Below are positions 7,495-16,602 of a DNA stretch of 64,000 nucleotides, one piece after another (positions within the stretch are counted from its first letter, which is position 1; each line of letters opens with the position of its first letter). A program made the position numbers and the translations under genes. The notes below the pieces were generated by a model. It saw only the letters and a list, made by a program, of their open reading frames with translations. It was not told where the DNA came from and did no database searches. The DNA comes from Tateyamaria omphalii (GTDB lineage: Bacteria; Pseudomonadota; Alphaproteobacteria; Rhodobacterales; Rhodobacteraceae), in assembly GCF_019802125.1 (NCBI RefSeq), contig NZ_JAHVHT010000001.1, positions 496,001 to 560,000 on the forward strand, read 5' to 3'.

Positions 7495-8475
7495 CTAGTT
7501 GCCAAGCGTGTTCAGATTGCCCAATTGCGTGATACCGTGTGCCGAAGGACCCACAAGGATCAACAGAAGCGGTGGCACGGTCAGCATCATCGTCGCGAGC
7601 GTCATCTTTGTCGGCAGTTTGTTGGCCGCCTCTTCGGCCCGCATGACGCGCTTGTCCCGCATCTCGCCCGCGTAGACCCGGAGGGCCTCGGCGATGGACG
7701 TACCGAAGCTGGTCGACTGGATCAGCACGGTCACAAAGCTGGAGACATCCTGCACACCGCAGCGTTCGCCCATGTCGTTCAGCACGCTCACCTTGTCTTT
7801 ACCCGCCTTCATCTCGTAGCTGACGACCGAGAATTCATGCGCCAGCGCGGGGTAGGACGCCTGCAACTCGACGGCCACGCGGTTGATGGCCTGATCAAGC
7901 GACTGCCCGGCTTCCACGCAGACAAGAAGCATGTCGAGCGAGTCCGGGAAGCCTTGAGTAATCTCTTCCTGCCGCTTGCCGACGCGCTTGTTCACCCAGT
8001 ATTGCGGCATGTAGTACCCGATGCCGCCGGGGCCGAGTGTGTACATGATGATCTTCTGCGTGCTCATGTTGTCGGTGCCGACAACGAAGTTGGTGTAGAC
8101 GATGCCGAGGAGCAGACCGGCAACGCCCAGGATGAACTGCGCGGCATGGAACATGCGCACAGCGTCGCGTGACTGGTAGCCCGCCTGCCGCAGCAAAAGC
8201 TGGCGTTTGGACATCTCTTCGACATCGTCCGGTTCGAGGAACTTCGAGAACCGTTCGAGCTGTTCGTTGCGGGCACCCTGGCGCAGCCGCTCTTTCTGCG
8301 GGCCGGTTGTGACCACGCCTTTCTGAGACTTCTTCAGCTTGGTCAGCGGGTCTTCGGGCTGCTTGAGCATCATGATGACGACGATCACCACCATCATCAC
8401 GCCAAGCACGCCCGCGATCACGATGGGACCGAGCGGGCCAAGGATGTCCGTTATGGGTTGCAGCAGGGCGTCCAT
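7495..8475 (-). CDS. tadC: Tad inner-membrane platform protein TadC
   Basis: 326 residues of the type II secretion F (GspF) family. An N-terminal transmembrane segment (about residues 15-37) precedes a charged cytoplasmic stretch. Two more membrane segments around 105-145 and the F-domain follow (LDMLLVCVEAGQSLDQAINRV and QSTSFGTSIAEALRVYA are signature regions), with a final C-terminal helix. TadB and TadC form the inner-membrane platform driven by CpaF. It lies 12 nt after tadB. Confidence 0.92.
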   Translation of the reverse strand: MDALLQPITDILGPLGPIVIAGVLGVMMVVIVVIMMLKQPEDPLTKLKKSQKGVVTTGPQKERLRQGARNEQLERFSKFLEPDDVEEMSKRQLLLRQAGYQSRDAVRMFHAAQFILGVAGLLLGIVYTNFVVGTDNMSTQKIIMYTLGPGGIGYYMPQYWVNKRVGKRQEEITQGFPDSLDMLLVCVEAGQSLDQAINRVAVELQASYPALAHEFSVVSYEMKAGKDKVSVLNDMGERCGVQDVSSFVTVLIQSTSFGTSIAEALRVYAGEMRDKRVMRAEEAANKLPTKMTLATMMLTVPPLLLILVGPSAHGITQLGNLNTLGN

Positions 8476-8487
8476 TTTTTCGGTTCC

Positions 8488-9453
8488 TTACACTTTGATG
8501 TTGGTCAGGATGCGCATCACGATCAGGTTGGCACCCAGGAACAGGCCCACCGCGATGCAGGCGGGAATGAAGTAGGCGTGATCGCGCACGTCGTCATAGT
8601 AGTTCGGGTCGCTCACGTTGATCACGATCAGCGCCACGATGGGGAAGGCCGACAGGAACTTGCCCGACCACTTTGCCTCGGCCGTGATCGCCTTGACCCG
8701 GCGGAACAGACGGAAACGGGCCCGGATCACCTTGGCCAGACCGGCGAGGATCTCGGCCAGGTTACCACCCGACTGCTGCTGGATCGTCACGGCAACCGAC
8801 AGAAAGCGCAAATCCTGCATGTCGAGCCGTTCGGCCATGTCCTTGAGGCTTTCGCCCACGTCGCGGCCAAAGGCGGCTTCGTCCGCGATAAGTCCGAATT
8901 CCGAAGCCAGGGGGTCTTTGACTTCTTTGGACACGATCTGGATGGCTGAGCTGAACGGGTGACCGACGCGCAGGCTGCGCACCATGAGTTCCACGGCGTC
9001 TGGCAGTTGTTCTTCGATCATGCTGAGGCGCTTGTTGGCTTTGGACGAGACCCAGAAGTAGACCGCACCGATGCCGATGCCGACGGCAAGCAGGATGCGA
9101 ACAGGTGTTTCGGTCGCCGTGCCGACGCTGAGACCTATGAAGGCCACGACCGACAGGCCGGCCATGATCATGATGAGCTGTTGCGGCGAAAAGGCGATGG
9201 CCGCCTTTTGTGCTTTTTCGGCGAGCAGGGAGTAGAGCGGGATGGACCGCGCGCCCATGTGCTGCTGCATCTCCTTGCGGAGTTGTTCGAGCACTTCCTC
9301 GCGCCGGCCACCGGCCTTGTTCAGCATCTCGAGCCGGCGATTGACGCGGCTGTTGAGGCTGATGGATTTGCCGAAGGCGACGAGGTACAGGCCCTCGACC
9401 AAAACAAGGACGCCGATGAAGATCAGGCCGTAGATAATTGGTTCTGCGCTCAT
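8488..9453 (-). CDS. tadB: Tad inner-membrane platform protein TadB
   Basis: 321 residues, GspF family. An N-terminal membrane helix (about 5-25), a cytoplasmic region, two helices around 92-132, the conserved F-domain (QLPDAVELMVRSLRVGHPF; QQQSGGNLAEILAGLA) and two C-terminal helices are visible. It pairs with TadC in the platform that couples CpaF ATPase movement to pilin extraction from the membrane. It begins 12 nt after the cpaF stop, so co-translation is likely. Confidence 0.92.
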   Translation of the reverse strand: MSAEPIIYGLIFIGVLVLVEGLYLVAFGKSISLNSRVNRRLEMLNKAGGRREEVLEQLRKEMQQHMGARSIPLYSLLAEKAQKAAIAFSPQQLIMIMAGLSVVAFIGLSVGTATETPVRILLAVGIGIGAVYFWVSSKANKRLSMIEEQLPDAVELMVRSLRVGHPFSSAIQIVSKEVKDPLASEFGLIADEAAFGRDVGESLKDMAERLDMQDLRFLSVAVTIQQQSGGNLAEILAGLAKVIRARFRLFRRVKAITAEAKWSGKFLSAFPIVALIVINVSDPNYYDDVRDHAYFIPACIAVGLFLGANLIVMRILTNIKV

Positions 9454-9465
9454 TTTCTCAGATCC

Positions 9466-10899
9466 TTACTGGGCGGCCACGGGTTCGTAGATCGATGCGG
9501 GCAGGTCGTAGCCCCACAGGCGGAAGCGTTCGGAGTAGTGCGAGCGCACGCCGGTGGCGGTGAAGTGACCGATGATCTTGTTGTCGGGTGTCAGTCCCAC
9601 GCGCTGGAAGCGGAAGACTTCCTGCATGGAGATCACGTCGCCTTCCATCCCGGTGATTTCGGTGATGGAGGTCATGCGGCGGGAGCCGTCCTGCAGACGC
9701 GACGCCTGCACGATGAGGTTCACAGCCGATGAGATCTGGGACCGGACCGCCTTGATCGGCATTTCGATCCCGGCCATGGCGATCATGTTTTCCAGACGCG
9801 AAACACCATCACGGGCGGAGTTGGCGTGGATCGTGGTCATCGATCCGTCGTGGCCGGTGTTCATAGCCTGAAGCATGTCGATGACTTCCTCGCCACGCGT
9901 TTCACCCACGATGATGCGGTCGGGGCGCATACGAAGCGCGTTTTTCAGACAGTCGCGCGGGGACACCTCGCCCTTGCCCTCGACGTTGGGCGGGCGGCTT
10001 TCCATGCGGCCCACATGGGTCTGTTGCAACTGCAGTTCCGCAGTGTCTTCGATCGTCAGGATACGCTCGGCATTGTCGATGAAAGACGACAGCGCGTTGA
10101 GCGTGGTCGTTTTCCCGGACCCAGTACCGCCGGATACGATGACATTCAGGCGTGTGGCGACCGCGGCTTGCAGATATGCGGCCATTTCCTCGGTAAAGGC
10201 GCCGAAATTCACCAGGTCGTCGATGCCCAGCTTGTCCTTTTTGAACTTACGAATGGAGACGAGGGAGCCGTCCACCGCGATGGGGGGCACCATGGCGTTG
10301 AAACGCGAGCCGTCTTGCAGACGGGCGTCCACGTAGGGGTTTGATTCATCCACGCGGCGGCCCACGGCGCTCACGATCTTGTCGATGATGCGCAGAAGGT
10401 GGCGTTCGTCCTTGAACGTGATGTCGGTGAGTTCCAGCTTACCGGCGCGTTCCACAAAGATCTGCTGCGGGCCGTTGACCAGAATATCGTTGACTGTTTC
10501 GTCTTTCAGGAGCGTTTCGAGCGGGCCAAGGCCCGTCACTTCGTCAAACAGTTCCTGATTCAGGGTCTGGCGATCTTCACGGTTGAGGATGATGTTCTTT
10601 TCCGTCAGCACTTCAGACGAGATGGCGCTGATTTCCTGGCGCAGGTCCTGTTCGCTCGCGTGCTCAAGGGCCGCGAGGTTCAGGTTGTCCAGCAATGCGC
10701 GGTGCAGTTCGAGCTTGATCTCGCCCAGACGCTCCTTGCGCTTGCGCTCTTTGTCCATTGGCGTGACGGTTGCGGGCTTGGCCGGTGGGGCCTTGCGCGC
10801 GATCTTTGCCTTGGCGTCCGCCTTGGGCAGTTCCGCAACCTTTTCTTCGGGTGCGGCTGCGGCGGGTTTGGGTGCGGGTTTTTTGTACTTGGAAAACAT
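9466..10899 (-). CDS. cpaF: Tad pilus assembly ATPase CpaF/TadA
   Basis: A 477-residue secretion ATPase of the VirB11/GspE superfamily that powers Flp pilus polymerisation. Walker A GGTGSGKT lies at 257-264. The Asp-box/Walker B region ([16 protein letters not shown]) and the His-box segment around [10 protein letters not shown] follow. The first 60 residues are alanine, proline and lysine-rich and look disordered. I chose the ATG at 10899 (MFSKYKK), the usual start for this family. A GTG at 10926 that overlaps the cpaE stop (GTGA) would add nine residues and cannot be excluded. Confidence 0.93.
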   Translation of the reverse strand: MFSKYKKPAPKPAAAAPEEKVAELPKADAKAKIARKAPPAKPATVTPMDKERKRKERLGEIKLELHRALLDNLNLAALEHASEQDLRQEISAISSEVLTEKNIILNREDRQTLNQELFDEVTGLGPLETLLKDETVNDILVNGPQQIFVERAGKLELTDITFKDERHLLRIIDKIVSAVGRRVDESNPYVDARLQDGSRFNAMVPPIAVDGSLVSIRKFKKDKLGIDDLVNFGAFTEEMAAYLQAAVATRLNVIVSGGTGSGKTTTLNALSSFIDNAERILTIEDTAELQLQQTHVGRMESRPPNVEGKGEVSPRDCLKNALRMRPDRIIVGETRGEEVIDMLQAMNTGHDGSMTTIHANSARDGVSRLENMIAMAGIEMPIKAVRSQISSAVNLIVQASRLQDGSRRMTSITEITGMEGDVISMQEVFRFQRVGLTPDNKIIGHFTATGVRSHYSERFRLWGYDLPASIYEPVAAQ

Positions 10900-10922
10900 C
10901 GAGGGACCCCGGGGTTGTCGGA

Positions 10923-12161
10923 TCACGCCGCTTTGGCGTGGTCCTCGCTGAGTTCATGGATGGAGGCTGCGAGTTTTGCGATTTCGCGGCGCAACGGGTT
11001 CTTGGTGGCTGAGCTGGCGAGCGGAACACCATGGTCCGCGCCTTGGCTGATCGGTTTGCCGCCGTCGGGCAATTGCACCTCGACCGAGATGTCGAGGCTT
11101 TCCGACAGGCGTTTGACCCGCGCCTTGCCGCCCAGATCGGTGAATTTGGGCGCGCGGTTCAGCACGTAGCGCAGTTTTTCGACGGGCAGTTCTTCGGATT
11201 GCAGGGCCCGCTTGAAGCGCAGCGTGTTCTGGGCCGAGCGCATGTCCATTTCGAGCGTTGTGAAGTAGAGATGCGAGGCGGTCAGCACCGTCTCGGTCCA
11301 CTGCACAAGGGTCGAGGGCATGTCGATCACGACATAGTCGAAATGTGCGCGCGCCATTTCCACGATGCGGCTGATGTCTTCGGCCGTGACGAGATCAAGC
11401 GGGATCATGTCCGACGGCGCAGTCAACACCTGCAGCTTTTCTTCGAATGTCAGGAGTGACTGGCCAAAGATTTCGTCGTCCATGCTTTCGGTATCCGACA
11501 GCATCTCGAACACGGCTTCGCGACGGGGCAGGTCCAGATAGGTGGAGGCCGAACCAAACTGCATGTCAAAGTCCAGAAGGCAGACCGAGGGTGTTTCACC
11601 CTCGCACAACAGGGCCAGTTCCCAGGCCAGGTTCACAGCCAGTGTCGTTGCGCCGGTGCCACCGGCGACGCCGTGGCAGACGAAAACTGCGCCCTGTTTG
11701 TCAGTGCCGGACTTGAGATTGGCGGTACGCTCGCTTTCGACAGGTTGCGGCTGGCCGGCTGCTTGCAAGCGGTCGATGGCCTGTTGCAACTCACCTTCGG
11801 GCAAGGGGTAGGGGACAAACTCATCCGCGCCCTGGCGCAGCAATTGGTGCAGTGCTGCGGGCGTGACGTCCTCCGCAATCAGGATGACCTTGATACCGCG
11901 CGCTTTGGCTTGCGTGATGATTTCGCCCAAAAGGATCAGGTTGTCCTCGTCCTCCTCATCAAGGGCCAGAGCCACGAATTCCATGGCCTCCGCTTCGGGC
12001 TGATTGAAAAAGGCCAATGCCTCGGCAAAGCCGAGATCGCCCCATGCTTCACCGAGGGCGTGTTCCATGTCCTCGATCAGCAAATCGAAATTCTGCACAT
12101 CGCGGCTGATGGTGCAGGCCGTGATCGGGGCCGTTTCCGGTTGTGGCATTACGCTGCTCAT
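10923..12161 (-). CDS. cpaE: Tad pilus localisation ATPase CpaE/TadZ
   Basis: 412 residues: an N-terminal receiver-like domain (about 10-140) followed by a MinD/ParA-type ATPase. The deviant Walker A GGTGATT lies at 168-174, and LLDFDMQFG is the switch region that follows. CpaE/TadZ proteins place the pilus machine at the cell pole. The gene begins a second transcription block: a strong hairpin at 12342-12375 separates it from the OmpA-like gene, leaving about 180 nt for its own promoter. cpaF follows directly. Confidence 0.9.
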   Translation of the reverse strand: MSSVMPQPETAPITACTISRDVQNFDLLIEDMEHALGEAWGDLGFAEALAFFNQPEAEAMEFVALALDEEDEDNLILLGEIITQAKARGIKVILIAEDVTPAALHQLLRQGADEFVPYPLPEGELQQAIDRLQAAGQPQPVESERTANLKSGTDKQGAVFVCHGVAGGTGATTLAVNLAWELALLCEGETPSVCLLDFDMQFGSASTYLDLPRREAVFEMLSDTESMDDEIFGQSLLTFEEKLQVLTAPSDMIPLDLVTAEDISRIVEMARAHFDYVVIDMPSTLVQWTETVLTASHLYFTTLEMDMRSAQNTLRFKRALQSEELPVEKLRYVLNRAPKFTDLGGKARVKRLSESLDISVEVQLPDGGKPISQGADHGVPLASSATKNPLRREIAKLAASIHELSEDHAKAA

Positions 12162-12341
12162 TGCCCACTTTCCCTTTGTTCAAAGAGCACGCCCCGAAAA
12201 TGCTGTTCCAGCAGGCGGGAGCGGTTGCTCTTGCCCGGTTCTTTTCACCGGGCGTAGGTGTTCTCTGGGAGCAGTGTTCGCAGCGAATTCGGGCGAGATT
12301 TGGGCCAAAAAACTCCAATTGTTGGGTATCTCAAAACGATA

Positions 12342-12375
12342 AAGGGTCCGCAGACAGGATTGTCTGCGGACCCTT
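12342..12375 (-). terminator. 15-bp perfect hairpin between the OmpA-like gene and cpaE
   Basis: Arms at 12342-12356 and 12361-12375 pair perfectly over 15 bp with a GGAT/ATCC loop. Read on the minus strand it lies 24 nt after the OmpA-like stop and is followed by a short T-rich run (TTATCGTTTTG). It probably terminates or attenuates the pilin-cpaB-cpaC transcript before cpaE. Confidence 0.75.
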
Positions 12376-12398
12376 CACGCGATTTTTGGGCGACCTGT

Positions 12399-13064
12399 TT
12401 ATTCGCTGGTATTGAACTGGCTGCCGGAATTGCCCGTCAGGCCTGTCCTGGCGACGCCGGACTCGACATAGTCGCGATAGATGATCTGTGCGTACTTGCC
12501 GTCGAGCACGGTAGGATGCGATTTCACGAAGCCGCTGACCTCGGTCACAGTGCGCCGGTTACGACGTTCGCGGCCTTGCGTAACAATCAGGGGCTGGGTT
12601 TCACCGAAGGAGGCAACCGCCTCGAGCCGGGATCGGCTGATCCCCTGCGTCGCCAGGTAGTGAACGACAGCATTCGCACGGGCCAGGCCGAGGCTCTTGT
12701 TGTACGCGGCCGAGCCCACGGCGTCGGTGTGACCATAGACGCGGAAGCGGATTTCAGGGAACTGTCGGATCCAGCGGGCTTGTTCGCGAAGCGCATCGCG
12801 TGCGCCTGCATCCAGTTGAGACGAGTTGAAGGCGAAATTCACCGTTGTGCCGACTTCGGACGCGAAGCGTTGCGCCAGATCAAAGGTGTACTGGCGTTCG
12901 CCCGTCAGAAGAAGGGTGTTGTTGGCCGTTGCGTTGCCGAATTGGCCGGTGTCCACCAACGCGCCCGCTTCACGATAGAACTGGGTGTAGACCGGATCGT
13001 TGGACGGGCCACACGCGCCAAGGGCGAGGGTGCCTGCCACTGCAACGGTGAAAATCGGTTTCAT
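12399..13064 (-). CDS. OmpA-family peptidoglycan-binding lipoprotein of the Tad locus
   Basis: 221 residues. The signal peptide ends at lipobox LGAC. The C-terminal half is an OmpA/MotB-type peptidoglycan-binding domain: FAFNSSQLD, VYGHTDAVGS and a segment like NKSLGLARANAVVHYL are its hallmarks. It would tie the outer-membrane secretin complex to the cell wall. I place the start at the ATG at 13064; the longer open frame upstream overlaps cpaC and lacks a signal. It is 10 nt downstream of cpaC in the same direction. Confidence 0.87.
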   Translation of the reverse strand: MKPIFTVAVAGTLALGACGPSNDPVYTQFYREAGALVDTGQFGNATANNTLLLTGERQYTFDLAQRFASEVGTTVNFAFNSSQLDAGARDALREQARWIRQFPEIRFRVYGHTDAVGSAAYNKSLGLARANAVVHYLATQGISRSRLEAVASFGETQPLIVTQGRERRNRRTVTEVSGFVKSHPTVLDGKYAQIIYRDYVESGVARTGLTGNSGSQFNTSE

Positions 13065-13074
13065 GGCCCTGTCC

Positions 13075-14502
13075 TTAGTCCAACACATAACCATATGAGC
13101 CGGAGAAGTCCTGTTTGGCAACCTCACCTGCAGCGCCCTGTTTCGGGGGACGTGTGCCTGCGGCGGTGCGACCATAGAGGAAAAGATCCCGTTCGCTCGG
13201 TGGTTTGATCCGGTCGGTGGGCAGTGCAAGTGCGTCGCCGCGAACCGGGGAAACAAGGTGTGCGGTGATGATGATCACCAGTTCCGATTGATCCCGCTGA
13301 TACGAGGCCGAGCGGAAGAGGGCGCCAAGAACCGGCACATCGCCCAACCAGGGCAACTGGTTGTTGTTGTCGATGAAGTTGTCCTGCAGCAGACCGGCGA
13401 TGGCAAAGCTTTCACCGTCGCGCAGTTCAACCGTGGTGGCCGTTTCGCGTACGCTGAAGGCATCAACCGTGAAACCGTCGACCGTGATCCCGTTTGTCGG
13501 GTCGATGTCAGACACTGTCGCCTCAAGCTCGAGGTTGATCAGGTCCTTGTCGACGACCCGGGGGATGAAGTTGAGCTGGATGCCGAAGGGCTTGAACTCG
13601 ATGGTGATCACACCGTCTTCCTGTGCGACGGGCACGGGGTATTCGCCACCGGCGAGGAACCGGGCCTCCTGTCCGGACAGAGCAACCAGGTTTGGCTCGG
13701 CCAGTGTCCGAACAACGCCTTTGGTTTCAAGGGCTTCCAGCAAAAGGCCCACTTGCGTGTTGCCCGCATTGAAGCCGAACAGGATCGCGCCTGCATTGGC
13801 ATTGGAGGCTGGCACGTTGCCTGCGAGCGAGTTGGTGATCGCGGCCTGGCCAACGGTCGTGCCGTTGCCGCCGCTGAGGCCCACGTCACCCGACAGGATC
13901 GAGCCGCCAAGCGACAGCGACGAGCTGAGCGATTTGGACACGGAGCGGTTCATTTCGGCAAAGCGCACCTTGAGCATCACTTGCTGGATGCCACCGACGC
14001 TCATGAGGTTGCTGACGCGCCCTTCGGCATAGCGTTCGGCAAGGTCAAGCGCGCGTTGCAGGCGCGCGGCGGAGGAAACGATGCCAGACAGCACGATACC
14101 ATCGTTGGCGGTGCGCACTTCGATCTTCTCGCCGGGCAGAATCTGGCGCAGGCGTTCCTTGAATTCGGAGATGTCCGCAGACACGCGCACATTCACATTG
14201 GTGATCAAGCGACCGTTGGCATCGAGCAATGTCAGGGTCGTCAGGCCGGGGGCCTTGCCCAACACATAGATGGTGCGATCACTCAGGGACGATATGTCGG
14301 CAATCGCAGGGTTTGCGATACTGAGCTCGGCAAATGCCGTGTCGCTTTCCACAACGACCGCGCGATTCATCGGCACGTTCAATGTGGATTCGGTTGACTT
14401 GCGTACCACCCGCAGGTTTTCCGCCTGGGCGGTTTCCACGATGGGACCTGCAGCAAAACACAGCCCCAAGAGGGCCGCTTTGAAAATTCCGTCAATGTTC
14501 AT
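13075..14502 (-). CDS. cpaC: Tad outer-membrane secretin CpaC/RcpA
   Basis: 475 residues. A signal peptide (about 27 residues, ending TAQA) precedes an N-terminal pilus-assembly domain, a BON-like domain (ERLRQILPGEKIEVRTAND) and the secretin domain with EARFLAGGEYPVPV and VELRDGESFAIAGL motifs. It forms the outer-membrane channel for the Flp pilus. The start at 14502 is backed by a purine-rich site (AGG) upstream and by the signal peptide; the 29 additional open codons upstream are not needed. It follows cpaB after about 200 nt. Confidence 0.92.
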   Translation of the reverse strand: MNIDGIFKAALLGLCFAAGPIVETAQAENLRVVRKSTESTLNVPMNRAVVVESDTAFAELSIANPAIADISSLSDRTIYVLGKAPGLTTLTLLDANGRLITNVNVRVSADISEFKERLRQILPGEKIEVRTANDGIVLSGIVSSAARLQRALDLAERYAEGRVSNLMSVGGIQQVMLKVRFAEMNRSVSKSLSSSLSLGGSILSGDVGLSGGNGTTVGQAAITNSLAGNVPASNANAGAILFGFNAGNTQVGLLLEALETKGVVRTLAEPNLVALSGQEARFLAGGEYPVPVAQEDGVITIEFKPFGIQLNFIPRVVDKDLINLELEATVSDIDPTNGITVDGFTVDAFSVRETATTVELRDGESFAIAGLLQDNFIDNNNQLPWLGDVPVLGALFRSASYQRDQSELVIIITAHLVSPVRGDALALPTDRIKPPSERDLFLYGRTAAGTRPPKQGAAGEVAKQDFSGSYGYVLD

Positions 14503-14648
14503 GTGACCTGCCTTTTTGATCACGCCTCGGTGTCGGGTCTTGGTGCCCGCGATTGCATGCACCATGCGGCAGTTTGGATTTTTTTGCAAGAATCAACGAC
14601 TTCAGGTGATTCTTTTATGTGGGGAACCGGCAACAGGGGTACAAGTGA

Positions 14649-14680
14649 AACCGGCGCCACAATGTGGGGCGCCGGCAGTA
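14649..14680 (-). other. Intercistronic hairpin between cpaB and cpaC
   Basis: An imperfect 11-bp stem with one mismatch (CCGGCGCCACA / TGGGGCGCCGG, 3-nt loop) lies between the cpaB stop and the cpaC start. It has no U-tract, so mRNA processing or attenuation is more likely than termination. Confidence 0.4.
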
Positions 14681-14699
14681 AGTGCTTGAAAAAGAGGGA

Positions 14700-15557
14700 T
14701 CAGTTTGTGCAGGGAATTGGAATCTGCACCACCTCCGCGCCCCGTCGGGTCCGTATGGAGCAAGTCTTTTCCTCTTGCACTTCGACCTTCACTTCCTTGG
14801 TCTCAATGCCGAGCAGGGCGCGCTGATCCACTTCGATGGCAGCGGCCACGGTGTCGTCTTCGGCACCCACAAGAGACAGCGACAGGCGGCCGGTCGACTG
14901 CGCCTGCGCCAGCTTTGCCACTTGGTCAGGGGCCACGGCCACGGTCACGGTTTGTGCAATCGTCGCGCCATCTAGGTCGCCTGCTGCGTTTTGGTCGATT
15001 GCGATCAGTTTGATGGCAGGCTGGATCAATTTGGTCACTTCACCGCGTGCGCCGCCCAGATCCTTTCCGACGCGGCCGGTCCAGTACACATCGACGCGGT
15101 CGCCGGGCCGCAGGAATCCCGATACGCCCGAAGCCACGTCCACACGGATTGCAAAGGCTCGCATCCCGCGTTCAAGGCGCGACGTCAGTCCAGCCTCTTC
15201 ACCCGGTTCGGTCACCTTGACGGCCAGGATGGCTTCGTTCTTTTCCATTGTGCGTAGAACAACGCGTTGCTCGGTCACTCCATCGGGAAAGAGTGGATTG
15301 TCGGCGGTGAAAGCACCTTCGGGGAGGGCAGTTTCAGGCCAATCGACCGTGCGAACATCTTTCTGCGTCAGTGCTTCGCCGTATTTCAACTGACGTTCGG
15401 CGACGTAGACAGGGATGGTTGGCACGATCTTGTCGCGTTGGGCGCGTTCGGCGGCCAGCGCCGTCTGATATTGCCCGATGTAGTTCTTGGCCATGTATAC
15501 GGCCCCACCAGCCAGGGCGATCCCGGCAAGCAAAACCAATCCAAATACCATTCGCAT
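14700..15557 (-). CDS. cpaB: Flp pilus assembly protein CpaB/RcpC
   Basis: 285 residues. An N-terminal membrane helix (GLVLLAGIALAGGAVYMA, about 5-22) is followed by an SAF domain (VAERQLKYGEALTQKDV) and the RcpC/CpaB region. CpaB is a periplasmic partner of the CpaC secretin. A cysteine pair near the C-terminus (CSIRTRRG and PIPC) may form a disulphide. It lies downstream of the two pilin genes and their terminators, so its expression should be lower than pilin expression. Confidence 0.9.
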   Translation of the reverse strand: MRMVFGLVLLAGIALAGGAVYMAKNYIGQYQTALAAERAQRDKIVPTIPVYVAERQLKYGEALTQKDVRTVDWPETALPEGAFTADNPLFPDGVTEQRVVLRTMEKNEAILAVKVTEPGEEAGLTSRLERGMRAFAIRVDVASGVSGFLRPGDRVDVYWTGRVGKDLGGARGEVTKLIQPAIKLIAIDQNAAGDLDGATIAQTVTVAVAPDQVAKLAQAQSTGRLSLSLVGAEDDTVAAAIEVDQRALLGIETKEVKVEVQEEKTCSIRTRRGAEVVQIPIPCTN

Positions 15558-15691
15558 TTCAGCACCTCTTTGATTGGGTCCTTGTCCGGATGAGACAGAA
15601 CCTCTTGCGATCTATATGGCGGCGGATTGTGGCGATTTGTGGGAAGAGGTGGGGAAGCTCGGGGGCAACTGTTTTGATTTGTCCCAAAATG

Positions 15692-15720
15692 CAAAAAGCC
15701 CGCCACGACGTGCGGCAGGC
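15692..15720 (-). terminator. Rho-independent terminator after the second Flp pilin
   Basis: On the minus strand a 9-bp stem (two G.U pairs, 5-nt loop) at 15720-15698 is followed by TTTTTGC. It lies 27 nt after the pilin stop at 15747 and before cpaB, so it should raise the ratio of pilin to assembly proteins. Confidence 0.75.
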
Positions 15721-15746
15721 CAATGTAGTGTCATGGAGTTTGGGGG

Positions 15747-15929
15747 CTATTCGTTGAAAAACTGCCCGTCGAGATACGTGTCGACATTGCCCGCAATGGC
15801 AAGGGTGCCGGAGTTCATGCCGTAAATGACAGCAATGGCCAAGCCAACGATGGCGGCGCACAGCACAACCCAGTCAACAGTGACCGCACCGCGTTCGCTG
15901 GATTTGAAAGTGTTCAGAAAACGGATCAT
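15747..15929 (-). CDS. Flp-family pilin (second copy)
   Basis: 60 residues: a short basic leader (MIRFLNTFKSSERG) with prepilin cleavage expected after the glycine, then AVTVDWVVL and a hydrophobic helix, then a short C-terminal tail. The +5/+6 positions are Asp-Trp instead of the classical Glu-Tyr of Flp pilins. A cysteine in the helix (VVLCAAIVG) is absent from the other copy. It is bracketed by two terminators, so it may be made by read-through or from its own promoter. It is more divergent than the copy at 16030-16233 and could be a minor pilin. Confidence 0.85.
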   Translation of the reverse strand: MIRFLNTFKSSERGAVTVDWVVLCAAIVGLAIAVIYGMNSGTLAIAGNVDTYLDGQFFNE

Positions 15930-15967
15930 GGCGGTCCTCTTTAACGATACCGGGATGCCTGGGGATG

Positions 15968-16004
15968 AAAAAAGGGGCCGCGTCCGGTTGCGGTCACGGC
16001 CCCT
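15968..16004 (-). terminator. Rho-independent terminator after the first Flp pilin
   Basis: On the minus strand GGGGCCG...CGGCCCC forms a 12-bp stem with one mismatch and one G.U pair, directly followed by TTTTTT. It lies 26 nt after the pilin stop and is the strongest terminator in the window. Confidence 0.88.
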
Positions 16005-16029
16005 GTCGTCAGACGGTTACGTCCAGCGA

Positions 16030-16233
16030 TTATTCGGCTGCAGGAATACCGATCGAACCGACGGTCTGCGTGCCCAGGAATTCGTCTGTGGCTGCGGTCA
16101 GGTCGGATGCGCCGGTGTAGATCGAGCCGTAAGCAGCGATCGCCAGGCCAACCACAGCAGCGGTCAGAACAACCCAGTCAACCGTCACGGCGCCGTTTTC
16201 GTCTTTGCGGAAGTTTTTGATGAACTTGATCAT
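16030..16233 (-). CDS. Flp-family pilin (first, probably major)
   Basis: 67 residues: basic leader MIKFIKNFRKDENG, expected cleavage after G14, then AVTVDWVVL, a single hydrophobic helix and a soluble tail ending IPAAE. The Asp-Trp pair replaces the classical Glu-Tyr after the cleavage site. The start at 16233 has an excellent ribosome-binding site (GGAGGG, 7 nt spacing), unlike the long open frame upstream. It is the first gene of the Tad cluster and has its own strong terminator, which fits the major pilin. Confidence 0.9.
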   Translation of the reverse strand: MIKFIKNFRKDENGAVTVDWVVLTAAVVGLAIAAYGSIYTGASDLTAATDEFLGTQTVGSIGIPAAE

Positions 16234-16602
16234 GATTTTGTCCCTCCAAAGGATCAGTAGATTTGCGTTTAACCTCGCCGTCCTTGGTAGGCCGCTCTCT
16301 CTCTTTGGCCTGTGTCCGACTTGGTATGACGCTATATAGTCGGGGGATTGGGGCACGAATTTGGCGGGTTGTTGTGGATTTCGCGTCTTGCTGTGATTTT
16401 TTTGCGGAAAATTCATAACGCGCTGAAAAATATACAGAAAATAATACACCACTCACACAAGGTGTGTATTTTTCGTTAACTGCTGGTGCAAATGTGGCAG
16501 CTTTGCCATTTTCTGGCAGCCCAGACTGGCCTGAAATGCGGATTTCTGCGATATTTGCTTCAATGCCCACCGCAAGAGTGGGCGCAGATTGAGAGCAGTT
16601 CT
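16234..16602. promoter_or_regulatory. Divergent regulatory region between the Flp pilin and the transglycosylase
   Basis: About 370 nt without a gene, more AT-rich than its surroundings. On the minus strand a TATATA box (16333-16338) could be the -10 of the pilin promoter, though I see no convincing -35. A short palindrome (ACACA/TGTGT around 16455-16467) lies near the middle, inside a larger imperfect repeat. No CtrA full site is present. The pilin ribosome-binding site is at the left end. Confidence 0.45.
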
